Shown here: in pieces, positions 55,701-64,000 of the stretch | How positions within the stretch are numbered: the stretch's first letter is position 1 | Layout: the number at the start of each line of letters is the position of its first letter | Assembly: GCF_023343835.1 (NCBI RefSeq) | Contig: NC_064439.1 | Location: forward strand, 21,578,933-21,642,932 | Source: Lagopus muta | Lineage: Eukaryota > Chordata > Aves > Galliformes > Phasianidae | Direction: 5' to 3' | DNA: 64,000 bases | Translations under genes and position numbers: made by a program | The notes under the pieces: generated by a model | What the model was told of the DNA's origin: nothing | The model's input: only the letters and a program-made list of their open reading frames with translations | Database searches by the model: none

Positions 55701-58700
55701 AAACTGAAACAAACTGTTCTCTAAATGAAGAATTCAAAAGTAGGCAATATATGTAACTTCAAGCCAAGTTTGCTGTTTGAAAGCAGAGTGTGGTTTGTTT
55801 TAGAGAAGCTGCAAACCTAGACTGTGCTAGAAAAATGAGCTGACAAGTGGCTGCAAAGCATTATTGAGATACAATTGAAGAGCATAATAAAGTTTTACAA
55901 ACCACAGACTTTGGGAATGCTACAGAGTATAAACACAGCTTGTCTGTACTTGTACTGTTCCTGACATCCTTTCCCAATAAAAAATAATTTTTTTTTAATG
56001 TAGGATAGATAAAGCAAACTATAAAGATTTTTCTTACTTGCATGTGAAACCTGTAAGCTGTCTCTTTCTCTTTTGAATCTGCAGCTTCTCAGTGAAAATG
56101 ATGTGATGCCAGCTTTGTTGGATTATGTAAAACCACATAAAAAGCCTGGATTTCATGACTGGTCTGCTGCCCAATATGAGGAATTACAGCTTCATGCAAT
56201 TGCTATTTTAGCTTCAGTGGCTCCCTTGTTAATTGATAAATATTTGTCTTGCCAAGCAAATACTCTCCTCCTTGTGTTTCTAGAGTGGTGTATAGGTCAA
56301 GGTCAGTAGACATTCATGGCTTTCGTACCACAGTAACCTCAGCACACAACTCACCTGACCTTAATTTCTTTGGCAGAAAGGAAAAATGGAAAACTTTGAA
56401 GAAGCCCCTTATTAACCTAATAAAGTAAAAATAAATTAAAAAAAAAAAAAAACTGTAATAATTTTCAACGTTAATCAAAATCAAACTTTTTTTTGGCATA
56501 TAGTATAGCCCTTCATAAAATGGCTTCCTAATAGGCTATTTCAATCAAGAAGCTTTTTTAGCAGTAAGATATTTGTTTGCTTGTTTTAGCTTACTTGCAA
56601 TGGCAAGGCCTTCTTTTTATTTATGAAAAATTCTGGGAACGTTATTATTATGAACATACGTTGTCTGCCAATGAAAATACTCTTTATGTTTGCTCCACAG
56701 ATCCTTTCTTTGGTCAAGGTAACAGTTTCCATGGAACAGGTGGTCGTGGCAGCAAGCTTGCGCAAATGCGCTACAGTCTGAGAGTGCTGAAATCTGTTGT
56801 ATCCCTGTATGATGATGCTGTGAGCCTTAATTTGTGTGACCAGGGAGCTATTAGCCAGCTACTGGGTAAAGCAAGCTTTTTATTGCTCACTGTATATTAT
56901 TGCTTATTGTGTATTTCTTTAGACACTGAGAATTTTCATGCCTTTTCTTACAATGTGTTTTATTAGGTGTGTAGGTGTGTACACCCTGAATACAAAAAGT
57001 AGTTTGATTTTTAATCAAATGAAAGCTGACCCTATTATTTCTGTCATTATACCATGTTTGTTGCACATTATTTGTACTGTCTGTAGGAAATCCTGTTGTG
57101 AGTCTGGTTCTATACTGTGACTTCCCACAACTCTTAAGAATCAAGAGGAGAGAAAATCAAAACCAGTGTATTTTCAAGTAAATGGCTTTATGAAGATTAC
57201 AATCAGTATAAAACTTCATAATCACTGCTATTTAGATTTTTTTTTTAGTAACAATTCCTACTATCATATGTAATTTTTAAGTTCTGATACTATTTTAAAT
57301 TCTTACCTTACAATAATCAGTTTTCCAGCTCTGAAAGAATTGCACTGAAAGGAACAAATAGGCAAGATTGTTTGGAGTTCAGAGTATGGTCTAATAGAAA
57401 GCCTAGAAACAACATATTTTATATCCTCAGCTGAAAATTAAACTCCTCTGAAAAACAAAACCAAAAATAAAAATAAAAAACTGTGAAAACATTCAGATTT
57501 TAATGAGAGCAAAATTAGCAATATAACTCGTGTATCAGATAGGTTTCTGACTTCCATATAGAACATGCACATGTATGAAATGTTTTCTTTTGTAGATATC
57601 CTGAAGTATACAGCAAACAAATTGGAACAAAAAGATGATGCCATTCTGCTGGAAATCCAGGCTAATATATTCTTTATTTTGTCCCTTCTCTGTGAAAATG
57701 ATGTCCACAGAAAGGTTTGTATCCTTCTACCTCATCATGAACAGAAAATATTTTGTTTGTTTGTTTCTTAAATCAATAGCAGATGCCAGTTGTACTTCAT
57801 TGCTAGAAGGTCAGAGCTGATAACTGCTATGTGTGGCTGTTAGAAATAAAATCACTTAGAAATCCATGAGCAAGTGTTTCACTTATATTTACATGTTCTA
57901 ATGTATTTACATGTGCTAATTTACATGTTTTTAATAAAAGTATGAAAACGTGTTGAAGAATGGGATTATCAGTTAAGCAGTACTGAATAGTTCTTTTATG
58001 TTTATTATGAGAAATATATCCCAGTTTAAGTATGAGGCCAAATTTATTACAACATACACACTTTAAATGTAAAATTTTCTTTCTGATTTTCTGATGTGTA
58101 GCTACTTAGTAAATATTATTTCAGAAAAGTATTGCTTTAATTATTTTTGACAGGAACTCTTCAGCTATGAAGGAGTGGATTTACTTATCCCGTTCATTCA
58201 GATGGATCCAAAGAAGCTGCACAGTGGACTGGGCCACAATCGTCTCCTTTTCAGTGCACTGGACTGCTTGTGGTTAGTAAAGAAGTGTTTTAGCAGTGGC
58301 AGCTGTTAAAAATAGCAGCTTATGGATTTTTCATCTGCAGTATTATGGCCTTCTCTGCAATATAGGTTCTTCTTTCATTTAAAACATGTAAAAGTTAGTG
58401 TTGACTAATTAAAAAAGAATACAAAAATAACAGAGATATTTTGCATAAATTACTTAGACAGGGACACAGTGAGACGGTCTAATTCCCTGTCCCTACACAG
58501 CAATACAACTCCCTGCACAGATTGGCCTCATAGAATCATAGAATGGCCTGGGTTGAAAAGGACCACAATGATCATCTAGTTTCAACCCCCCTTTCACAGG
58601 CAGGGTCGCCAACCACCAGACCAGGCTGCCCAGAGCCACATCCAGCCTGGCCTTGAGTGCCTTCAGGGACCTGCTGACACTTCAACGCAGAGCTACTTTA

Positions 58701-61700
58701 AACTTTCCAGAAAATAAGTTTCTGGTTGGAGTCTCTAAATTACTTCAAAGAGTAAACACAAATTGATTATAGACCATTGTTAGCAAAAAATTGTGCAGGC
58801 ATGAGAAGTGTTTGTGGACTGCCTATACTGCCTATACTGGACTAGAAATTTTTCAAAAATTGCTATCAGAGATACAAAAGGATAAACAAAAGTTAATTTG
58901 TTTGAAGTCAGTGTTTGATAAATATACAGAAAGCTATTTAATATCATTGTCTGGGAGAACAGACAGCTCAGTGATGCAGGCAAACCCTTCAGTCTCTGCG
59001 TTAATCTGGAAATTATTGAAGACAGCAATAGCATTATGAGTGCTGCTTTTGTGATTGGTTTAAGCTGGGAGAAGCCAGCCCTGTTGCCCAAAGAAAGCCT
59101 TCATCGTCTCACTCTCTTGATTCTACTGCAGGAATATTTACACAACTTTGCAGTGAGCCAGATCAATAATATCGTATAGCTTAATGTTAGCACTTCTGCT
59201 GAGTTTTAGTTCAAATCTCTATTCTAATCCAGTTTGTAATGAACCTGCCAAATTTCTTGGCTGCCCTGAGGAAGGTGTGCCACCTACAGGAAAAGAAATT
59301 GTGGTAATATAGGTTCTATTTAATTACACAGTATAAATGAAAATGCACAAGTGCAAGCATATGAAAATCATTTCTTCTACTCCCTAAAGGTATTAAGCTT
59401 ATTGAATATTAAGTATTTTTATGTAATTCAGTAAAATAAATGGAATATTTGTAGAATGCTCTGAAACATAAAAATGTTCCTACATATTGAAATTATTTCT
59501 GTTGAAGGTCGTGTGTCATTGGATGCTACATTGCAGAGGATTATTTTCTAGAACAACAGGGCATTTTTCTCCTTCTGGATTTGCTGGCAGTAGGTATTTT
59601 TATTATTTTTATTACAAAATGAAAGTGTAGTAAAACAACATGGAAAATTGTATTTTTAATGGTATCTCCTAAGACTGTTGTAGTAGTGACAAGAAGGCCA
59701 GTCTGCATAATTCCCTGAGATAGGAATGTAATCTGCACACCAGATGTCTGCTCTGAAATGACTGGAAAGATATTCCGTGTATCTTTTTTGTTAAATAAGC
59801 AGTTGGCAGAGAGTCTTAAACTCACCGAGATTTTTTTTTGCAAGGAAACTCAAGCTATGCTTTATTTTGAATGACATATCTGCTAGAAAAGCACCTCCAT
59901 TCTTCATATTGAAGTTAGTAACAGAAGAGATAGTATACTCTTCAAGGCTTTAAAAGTTTGGCGTTTAAAGTTATTTTGTACATGCAACATAACAGCTACA
60001 AGTAGTGTAATAGCTACTTTTACGGATCTGTGGCTTGTGTCTGGCACTGGCATTTCACTTCAAGCATTTCACAAAGCTGAAGGCCCTTTCCTGCTGCTCA
60101 AAGGTCTGGCCACAGAAGAAAACAGATCTTCTATGGTACTGCCTCTGCCTTCTGAGTCTGTTTCTTATGAATATAAATCTTGGTAGTAGCACATCATCAA
60201 AAACATTAATTCATCTGCATGTGAGCCTGGAGGTACCTATTAAGTAAGTTGACACACAGGCATCTCACATGATCCTACATAAATTCCCCTTCACGTTCCT
60301 TGATTTATGGAACATTGCATGGCAAGAACCCTGAGAGATTGAAAGTTTAGACACCTTTTTTGGGAGGCAAATATCTGTGATTAAAAGCTTCTACTTACTC
60401 AATTACTTATTACAGAATTCCTCTTTTTGTTTTTTAAATCTGAATGTAGATTAATTCTGTGCTATGACAAATTGAAACTTTTTTTTCCTTTTCTCTTCAC
60501 CAAGTTAAAACAAAAAAACTTGTGCAATGTAATTCTTGGGATCCTCAGTGAGTTTTGTGACAATCCCAAAACAATTATTCACATCAGTGCTTGGCGGGGG
60601 GAGAAAGATCAAACAGCAGCTAAACTGCTAATACAGCTATGGAGGCAGGAGGAAATGGACTTGGGAGTCCAACGTGATCGATATGGAAGGATTGCTGGTA
60701 AGTTTTGTGATACATGTGAAACTGTTAGTCACTGAAGCTGCTCACATAATAAATTAATTAAAAAAATATATTTGCTTTTGATGCCAGAATCCTGATGAGA
60801 GTAAACTGTAATATTTGTACGTTTATGCTGCAGTGCTCAGCAAAGTCAAATACTTCATGTATGTTTTATTGGAGTCTGGCCGCTAGATGGCACTTCCTAC
60901 ATTAACTGGGAAAAATGAACCATTACAGGTACTTTAAACTGGTTTTCTAATGCTGGAAAATTACTTAATTTCTTCCAAAAATGACATTCTGTTTCTTCAT
61001 ATATTGTAAAAATAGAAAAGGAGAGTGCTATGATACCACGAATCTCTAGTCATGCTAATTAATATTTACTGGACCAAATTTCTGGGCAGATTGTTGACAT
61101 GTTTTGTGTGTTGTCCGCAGTCTAAGACAGAACTACCTTCTTTTGGAGGAGGCACCACAGAAAAGATAATGTCAGTAGCTGCAAGCCAAAGATGTGTGTG
61201 GGTTTTGGTTTTTTTTTTCTCCATGACTAAAATAGCATTTCCTCTAATCTTAATAGCTTTGGGAACATACTGTCCATGCTGCCTCTTCAACTGTTGTTAT
61301 ATTTTGAAACATTTAGATGTAAAGAGGCCTATTGCTGGCAGCTTCCAGAAAGAGCAAGAGGTCATCCCCATGCCTTCCAGCTGTCCCAGCTTTGCCATTG
61401 TGGAAATTTCAGAAAACATACGGGCAAAACTTTATTCATTATTGTGCAAACTTGGTAAGACAAATGAATTGCCTTCTCAGTGTCATATTTGTCATTAAAC
61501 AAAACTTGTTCACTGGCAGTCGATCAAGTCTCTAATATTAAAAAAAAAAGGAACTTGAGATGATCAATAGTCTGTTATTATTAGATGCTTGCTCATCCTC
61601 TTCTAAGAAGCCTCTTTTGATGGGGATTGCAAGACTTCACCAATGTTTTGCTGCCCTTACCATTAGCAAGCTTTCAAGAATCAAATTGAAAGTTTCATGG

Positions 61701-63723
61701 AAATGTTGTGTCATTTATTTTCCTGCACATAGTATCTTTCACATATATTATCTCTTGTCATTAGAAGTACTGCATTCTGCATTCTTTACCCGTAGTTGTC
61801 ATTTCCTAGAATAGCCTCTGATTATTTTCATCATTTTTTTCTTGAACCTTTTCAATTGCTTCACATTCATCTTGATCTGTTGTGTCCCAAAACTGAACAC
61901 ACTCCAGCAGAAGCCTCACAACCTAATAGAACTATATTTCTCATCTTGTAAATAACCATACTGGCAATAATATAACAATTGCTATTGTCACAATGGCATT
62001 TCCTCACTTGATATGTGTGATCTTGTACAGCCTCCAGTCATCTAACATCTGGATCTGAACAGTTGACTTTTTCTACGAATTTTGCATTTGTCCTTACTGA
62101 ATTACATTCTGTGTTTTTAAAATAGTTTTTCAAACTGGTATTTTAATTTGCATTCTTTTCTTTGGCTTCAATTTGCTGCACTCTCCTAATTATGTGTTGT
62201 TTGCCCATTGAATATGAATAGTTATTACACCTTTGTCTAAAAACCTGATCTGAAGTTCAGATACTTGATAAGCCTTCTTGCTTGGCTGTACAGAATAGTA
62301 GGCAGAATGACACGGTCTTTTTTTATTACTTCATGATGGATGTTAGTATTTCAACTGTTACCATTTAGCTACCCAAACTGGATTTAACCACTGTTCCTTG
62401 TCTTCTAATTTTTTCTTTTTAAAAATAGACATTATGTTTGTTCTTTTCAAGTCTGTCCTCAGTGGGTTCAATGGTAGTGAGTAATAGTTCTGAGTCTGCT
62501 TTCAACCAGTTCCCTGGCCACCCTAGGAACCAACTGATTTCAAAACATCTTCAGTTTCTCTAACAGACTATGGCCAGTTCTTTGTCTGTTCTAACCCAAC
62601 TTCTTATTAGTGTTAATTGTGTTGATCTTGGATCATCACAGCTGAATTCTTTATTAAATCAAAAAGGCATGCGATTCTGTTCCAGCTTTCTTCTGTATTT
62701 ATACATACCTCTCATGTTACTTATGTACTTTTTAAAGTCTCCTATGAAGTACTGAAATGATGTGGAAGTGGATAAGACTTATAGTCTCTTATAAAAAGAC
62801 TCTTATAGTCTTTTTCTATCATCTTTTTCTTAGTGTAGTTATGCTTCATAGCAGCCTGTAACGGAGTGGTTCCGGTGTTAATTGATCTTTATTTATGAAA
62901 TGTCTTAACTTCAAAACACGATGTAGTTATGCTATAATAAACAGATGCTGTGTTTCCAGTTATCACACAGATGGTATGTTGAAATCTAGAAATAGCTTTA
63001 ATAGGCTATATAGAAATAGTTTTTTAAAACACTGAGTAGAATGAATGTTCAGCATACACAAAATATGAGGTGTAGTCCCAGCAACCATACTACTCTTTCT
63101 TATTCCTTCACACATATTGTTAAAAATACACTTTTAAGATGGATTCATTATGTTCATCTCAAGTCTATGAGGTGGAGATAATCTTCACTACTCAGCTTTG
63201 AAACAAGGTGTTGGAGATCCTGTGATACCATTCTCCTGTTGGATATTTCACAAACTCTGTGCTAAAATGCATCTGGAGAAATTGTGACCTGTACACTCAA
63301 CTGTTCGTCTGCTTTAATGCCAAATCAAAGTCCCACAAAAAAAAAAAAAAAAAAACAAAAAAAAAACCATAGCAAGTGCCAGCGCTAACCTGGATTTACA
63401 AGCAATTGGAAGGTCACTGGATCCGCTCAAAAGGGAAGAGCTGGTATAAAGTGAATCTGTTTTTAAGAAAAGAGGGATTTTATCACCTAAATCCTGCTCA
63501 GGATTGGAAGAGGGACTTACTGATGTACTTGTGATGAAGATTTTGCATATGATTATATATAAATAAGGTGGTGTCTTTTTTAGACTCTTACATTTTAAGA
63601 TAAATTGATCAGACTGTCACTACTGAGATCATTAATATTCCTTTAGGTTTTGAAAATTTGCCTGGTTTGTCTTCTAAGGATTTTGTCACACTTGCTATCA
63701 TACGGCGGTATATTGACTTTAAG
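43597..63723 (+). CDS. CFAP69: CFAP69, cilia- and flagella-associated protein 69 (partial, 19 exons, 761 codons)
   Basis: Nineteen exons join in one unbroken frame: 43597-43731, 43882-43944, 45225-45290, 46215-46324, 48270-48346, 49794-49892, 52016-52165, 52273-52450, 53127-53250, 55340-55388, 55482-55603, 56085-56301, 56701-56865, 57596-57714, 58154-58272, 59508-59589, 60505-60697, 61317-61454 and 63647-63723. All introns are GT-AG. The conceptual protein aligns with mammalian CFAP69 (941 residues in human) to about residue 765, so the C-terminal fifth lies beyond the window. It is a helical, armadillo-type repeat protein with no catalytic motif. Strongly conserved blocks include QICKCI, QMAELGGLA, DPSGQLVFRSSEILWNLLE, DRQLRNDLLVIATL, EELQLHAIAILASVAPLLI, GNSFHGTGGRG and EFCDNPKTI. 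From family knowledge it belongs to the axonemal central apparatus and is needed for sperm flagella; in mouse it also affects olfactory neuron responses. Introns carry CR1, an LTR-like repeat and a CTCF motif. Confidence 0.97.
43882..43944 (+). CDS. CFAP69: CFAP69 exon 2 (residues 46-66)
   Basis: The acceptor is acttttccag and the donor gtgagt; 63 bp, phase 0. It encodes VGPVDLNCTIKLLEDASS, matching the conserved MDLNRVIKLLEE block. Intron 1 is only 150 bp. Confidence 0.9.
45225..45290 (+). CDS. CFAP69: CFAP69 exon 3 (residues 67-88)
   Basis: The acceptor is atatttaag and the exon is 66 bp, phase 0. It encodes LEDEQLKVLKKVVKSFENGL. The donor cttgtatcc is weak, and the frame stays open beyond it. 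Confidence 0.85.
45886..45909 (+). repeat. 24-bp near-palindrome (11-bp arms)
   Basis: tttaggtagat and atctacctaaa are perfect reverse complements separated by two bases. It lies in CFAP69 intron 3. A partial third copy of the arm (atctacctgaatg) follows 15 bp later. Confidence 0.85.
46215..46324 (+). CDS. CFAP69: CFAP69 exon 4 (residues 89-125)
   Basis: Starts PIKDLTQIMDILNLCAEKV and ends IKLCG at gg/gtaagt (phase 2). The acceptor attaaaag is A-rich. A better pyrimidine acceptor ending at 46200 would put an in-frame stop in the exon. A second in-frame acceptor at 46223 would drop three codons. Confidence 0.85.
48270..48346 (+). CDS. CFAP69: CFAP69 exon 5 (residues 125-151)
   Basis: The acceptor is attttgtag and the exon is 77 bp. 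It encodes LPFQKKKLSDEVNYSAAVSK and ends at cttg/gtgagt in phase 1. Confidence 0.92.
49794..49892 (+). CDS. CFAP69: CFAP69 exon 6 (residues 151-184)
   Basis: The acceptor is tttctggcag and the donor gtaagg; 99 bp. It encodes RVPSSRVRIQICKCIISFYK, matching the conserved SSELRIQICKCI helix. Confidence 0.94.
50942..50959 (+). repeat. Poly(A) tract (18 bases)
   Basis: Uninterrupted A run in CFAP69 intron 6, with no associated repeat recognised. Confidence 0.9.
52016..52165 (+). CDS. CFAP69: CFAP69 exon 7 (residues 184-234)
   Basis: The acceptor is ctttgtgcag and the donor gttagt; 150 bp. It encodes YKIQMAELGGLAETLVLSLA and VENQLTEKLWVLKALEHLSS. Confidence 0.95.
52273..52450 (+). CDS. CFAP69: CFAP69 exon 8 (residues 234-293)
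   Basis: The acceptor is ataatttcag and the donor gtaagt; 178 bp, ending in phase 2. It carries VNCRHMMKAQAASRLCLYLN and DPSGQLVFRSSEILWNLLEN. Intron 7 is only 107 bp. An overlapping open frame in a different phase (52103-52342) is a shadow. Confidence 0.95.
52530..52713 (+). mobile_element. CR1 3'-end fragment, sense
   Basis: Contains ggtggggtgatggaacagg, ggaggcattcaaggcc and cttggcaggtggttggaac, with the tail ccattccatgattctgtgg. It lies in CFAP69 intron 8, 80 bp after exon 8. Confidence 0.9.
53127..53250 (+). CDS. CFAP69: CFAP69 exon 9 (residues 293-334)
   Basis: The acceptor is tattgtaag and the donor gtaagt; 124 bp, ending in phase 0. It encodes ALKEAFVDRLINGF and HSDRQLRNDLLVIATLVAEN. 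Confidence 0.95.
53511..53596 (+). repeat. Perfect 43-bp tandem duplication
   Basis: Two identical adjacent copies of a 43-bp unit beginning taataatgtgcaaaagttag. The absence of differences implies a recent event. It lies in CFAP69 intron 9. Confidence 0.95.
53935..54290 (-). repeat. LTR-like interspersed repeat, copy 2 (antisense)
   Basis: Read on the minus strand it parallels 31640-31925 and has a TATA-like tatttaagag about 170 bp into the element. An A/T-rich end follows. Together these resemble a solo LTR. No flanking retroviral coding sequence is seen. Family unknown, ends approximate. Confidence 0.6.
55340..55388 (+). CDS. CFAP69: CFAP69 exon 10 (residues 335-351)
   Basis: A tiny 49-bp exon between cctactag and gtaaga that encodes ESGFTMLLIVLATFTE, matching the conserved ECGFTKDLILFATF block. 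It was identified by phase and conservation only. Confidence 0.9.
55482..55603 (+). CDS. CFAP69: CFAP69 exon 11 (residues 351-391)
   Basis: The acceptor is ccttcacag and the donor gtaagt; 122 bp. It encodes LLKGLKLTYSYEDFEMKKLL, then FNIIGIFSKD. The intron before it is only 93 bp. Confidence 0.95.
56085..56301 (+). CDS. CFAP69: CFAP69 exon 12 (residues 392-464)
   Basis: The acceptor is gaatctgcag and the donor gtcagt (non-consensus at the +3/+4 positions, still a valid GT donor). It is 217 bp and carries DWSAAQYEELQLHAIAILAS, VAPLLI and FLEWC. Confidence 0.95.
56701..56865 (+). CDS. CFAP69: CFAP69 exon 13 (residues 464-519)
   Basis: The acceptor is tgctccacag and the donor gtaaag; 165 bp. 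It encodes DPFFGQGNSFHGTGGRGSKL, then AQMRYSLRVLKSVVSL, one of the best conserved blocks of the family. Confidence 0.95.
57596..57714 (+). CDS. CFAP69: CFAP69 exon 14 (residues 519-558)
   Basis: The acceptor is cttttgtag and the donor gtttgt; 119 bp, ending in phase 0. It encodes DDAILLEIQANIFFILSLLC ENDVHRK. Confidence 0.93.
58154..58272 (+). CDS. CFAP69: CFAP69 exon 15 (residues 559-598)
   Basis: The acceptor is ttttgacag and the donor gttagt; 119 bp, ending in phase 2. It encodes ELFSYEGVDLLIPFIQMDPK and KLHSGLGHNRLLFSALDCLW. Confidence 0.95.
58528..58672 (-). mobile_element. CR1 3'-end fragment, antisense
   Basis: Begins catagaatcatagaatggcc and includes gggttgaaaaggaccacaatg and accaggctgcccagagccac. 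About 145 bp in CFAP69 intron 15. Confidence 0.92.
59508..59589 (+). CDS. CFAP69: CFAP69 exon 16 (residues 598-625)
   Basis: The acceptor is tctgttgaag and the donor gtaggt; 82 bp. It encodes CVIGCYIAEDYFLEQQGIFL and LLDLLA. Confidence 0.94.
60505..60697 (+). CDS. CFAP69: CFAP69 exon 17 (residues 626-690)
   Basis: The acceptor is cttcaccaag and the donor gtaagt; 193 bp. It encodes NLCNVILGILSEFCDNPKTI and GEKDQTAAKLLIQLWRQEE. Confidence 0.95.
60880..60893 (+). promoter_or_regulatory. CTCF-type motif in CFAP69 intron 17
   Basis: ccgctagatggcac fits the CTCF core CCASYAGRKGGCRS at 13 of 14 positions. It lies in AT-rich intronic DNA, where such a match is unlikely by chance. Confidence 0.6.
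61317..61454 (+). CDS. CFAP69: CFAP69 exon 18 (residues 690-736)
   Basis: The acceptor is gaaacatttag (few pyrimidines) and the donor gtaaga; 138 bp. It encodes SFQKEQEVIPMPSSCPSFAI and VEISENIRAKLYSLLCKL. Confidence 0.93.
61830..62060 (-). mobile_element. Possible ancient CR1/L3-type remnant
   Basis: The + strand reads gaaccttttcaattgcttcac, then gttgtgtcccaaaactgaaca and actccagcagaagcctcac. This resembles the reverse complement of the old CR1/L3 ORF2 end shared by amniotes. It is highly diverged, the limits are uncertain, and similar old sequence may continue to about 62.7 kb. Confidence 0.45.
63337..63366 (+). repeat. Poly(A) tract with one C
   Basis: About 30 bases of A with a single C, in CFAP69 intron 18, 280 bp before exon 19. 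No retroposed gene is recognised upstream of it. Confidence 0.9.
63647..63723 (+). CDS. CFAP69: CFAP69 exon 19 (residues 736-761), last in window
   Basis: The acceptor is attcctttag and the donor gtgagt; 77 bp, ending in phase 0. It encodes FENLPGLSSKDFVTLAIIRR YIDFK. The gene continues to the right, and about 180 further residues are expected from the human length. Confidence 0.94.
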
Positions 63724-64000
63724 GTGAGTGTTATGGAAGGATGTATTTCTATTGAATATATTTTTACAAGAATAGCAAATTATCTCAGGATATGAGAAGG
63801 AAATAGCCCTTCACAAGCTGTAATCTATGTCACAAGTCACCTGTTGTTTTATAAAATTGTAAACTGGTATTTGGCATCAAAGGAAATTATCCCACCTCCA
63901 TCATTCCAGCGTTTCCTGGCTCTTCTTTTGTATTTCTACAAATATTTGTGTCTGCATAGTGAACCAGACTAGAAAACAATGCTAATTAAGAATAATTCAG

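Noticed and set aside
56577-56700. Open frame extending CFAP69 exon 13 upstream to an ATG at 56577
   Set aside because: The acceptor tgctccacag at 56691-56700, the phase from exon 12 and family alignment all show that coding starts at 56701.

Overview
The window is vertebrate nuclear DNA, most likely from a bird and plausibly a galliform. The evidence is spliced genes with GT-AG introns, two CpG islands in otherwise AT-rich DNA, and many CR1 retrotransposon fragments with the (ATTCTGTG/ATTCTATG)n 3' tail typical of bird CR1. Three protein genes lie on the + strand in the order STEAP1, STEAP2, CFAP69. This is the order known from human 7q21, so the locus is an ordinary conserved syntenic block. 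I see no CRISPR array, tRNA, rRNA or prokaryotic-type operon, and no convincing new gene system.

Region 1-9.7 kb holds STEAP1: four coding exons (2669-2761, 4593-5105, 7059-7223, 9025-9282) encoding 342 residues. It is a six-helix haem protein without its own NADPH-oxidoreductase domain. From 9.7 to 19.9 kb is intergenic DNA with one long and one short CR1 fragment and several low-complexity tracts. A CpG island at 19.9-20.7 kb marks the STEAP2 promoter. STEAP2 has four coding exons (25366-25857, 27295-27822, 29393-29557, 33952-34236) encoding 489 residues, with an N-terminal F420/NADP-type oxidoreductase domain and a C-terminal six-helix ferric-reductase domain. From 34.2 to 43.5 kb lie the probable long STEAP2 3' UTR, intergenic DNA and a cluster of CR1 copies, one nested inside another.

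A second, smaller CpG island at 43.5-43.8 kb is the CFAP69 promoter and first exon. It contains a good RFX X-box half-site, which fits a ciliary gene. Nineteen CFAP69 coding exons (43597-63723) can be followed in continuous reading phase and give 761 codons; the gene runs off the right edge.

STEAP1 and STEAP2 have matching intron phases and near-identical exon sizes over the membrane domain, so they are tandem duplicates. They differ in the exon that carries the reductase domain. STEAP2 would reduce Fe3+/Cu2+ using NADPH and FAD, while STEAP1 probably works with a partner STEAP that supplies electrons. CFAP69 is functionally unrelated (axoneme). The most interesting non-gene signals are a CR1 insertion whose tail forms the 3' splice region of STEAP1 exon 4, a diverged direct repeat bracketing STEAP2 exon 2, an inverted pair of LTR-like repeats, the RFX and CTCF motifs, and a perfect 16-bp stem hairpin.
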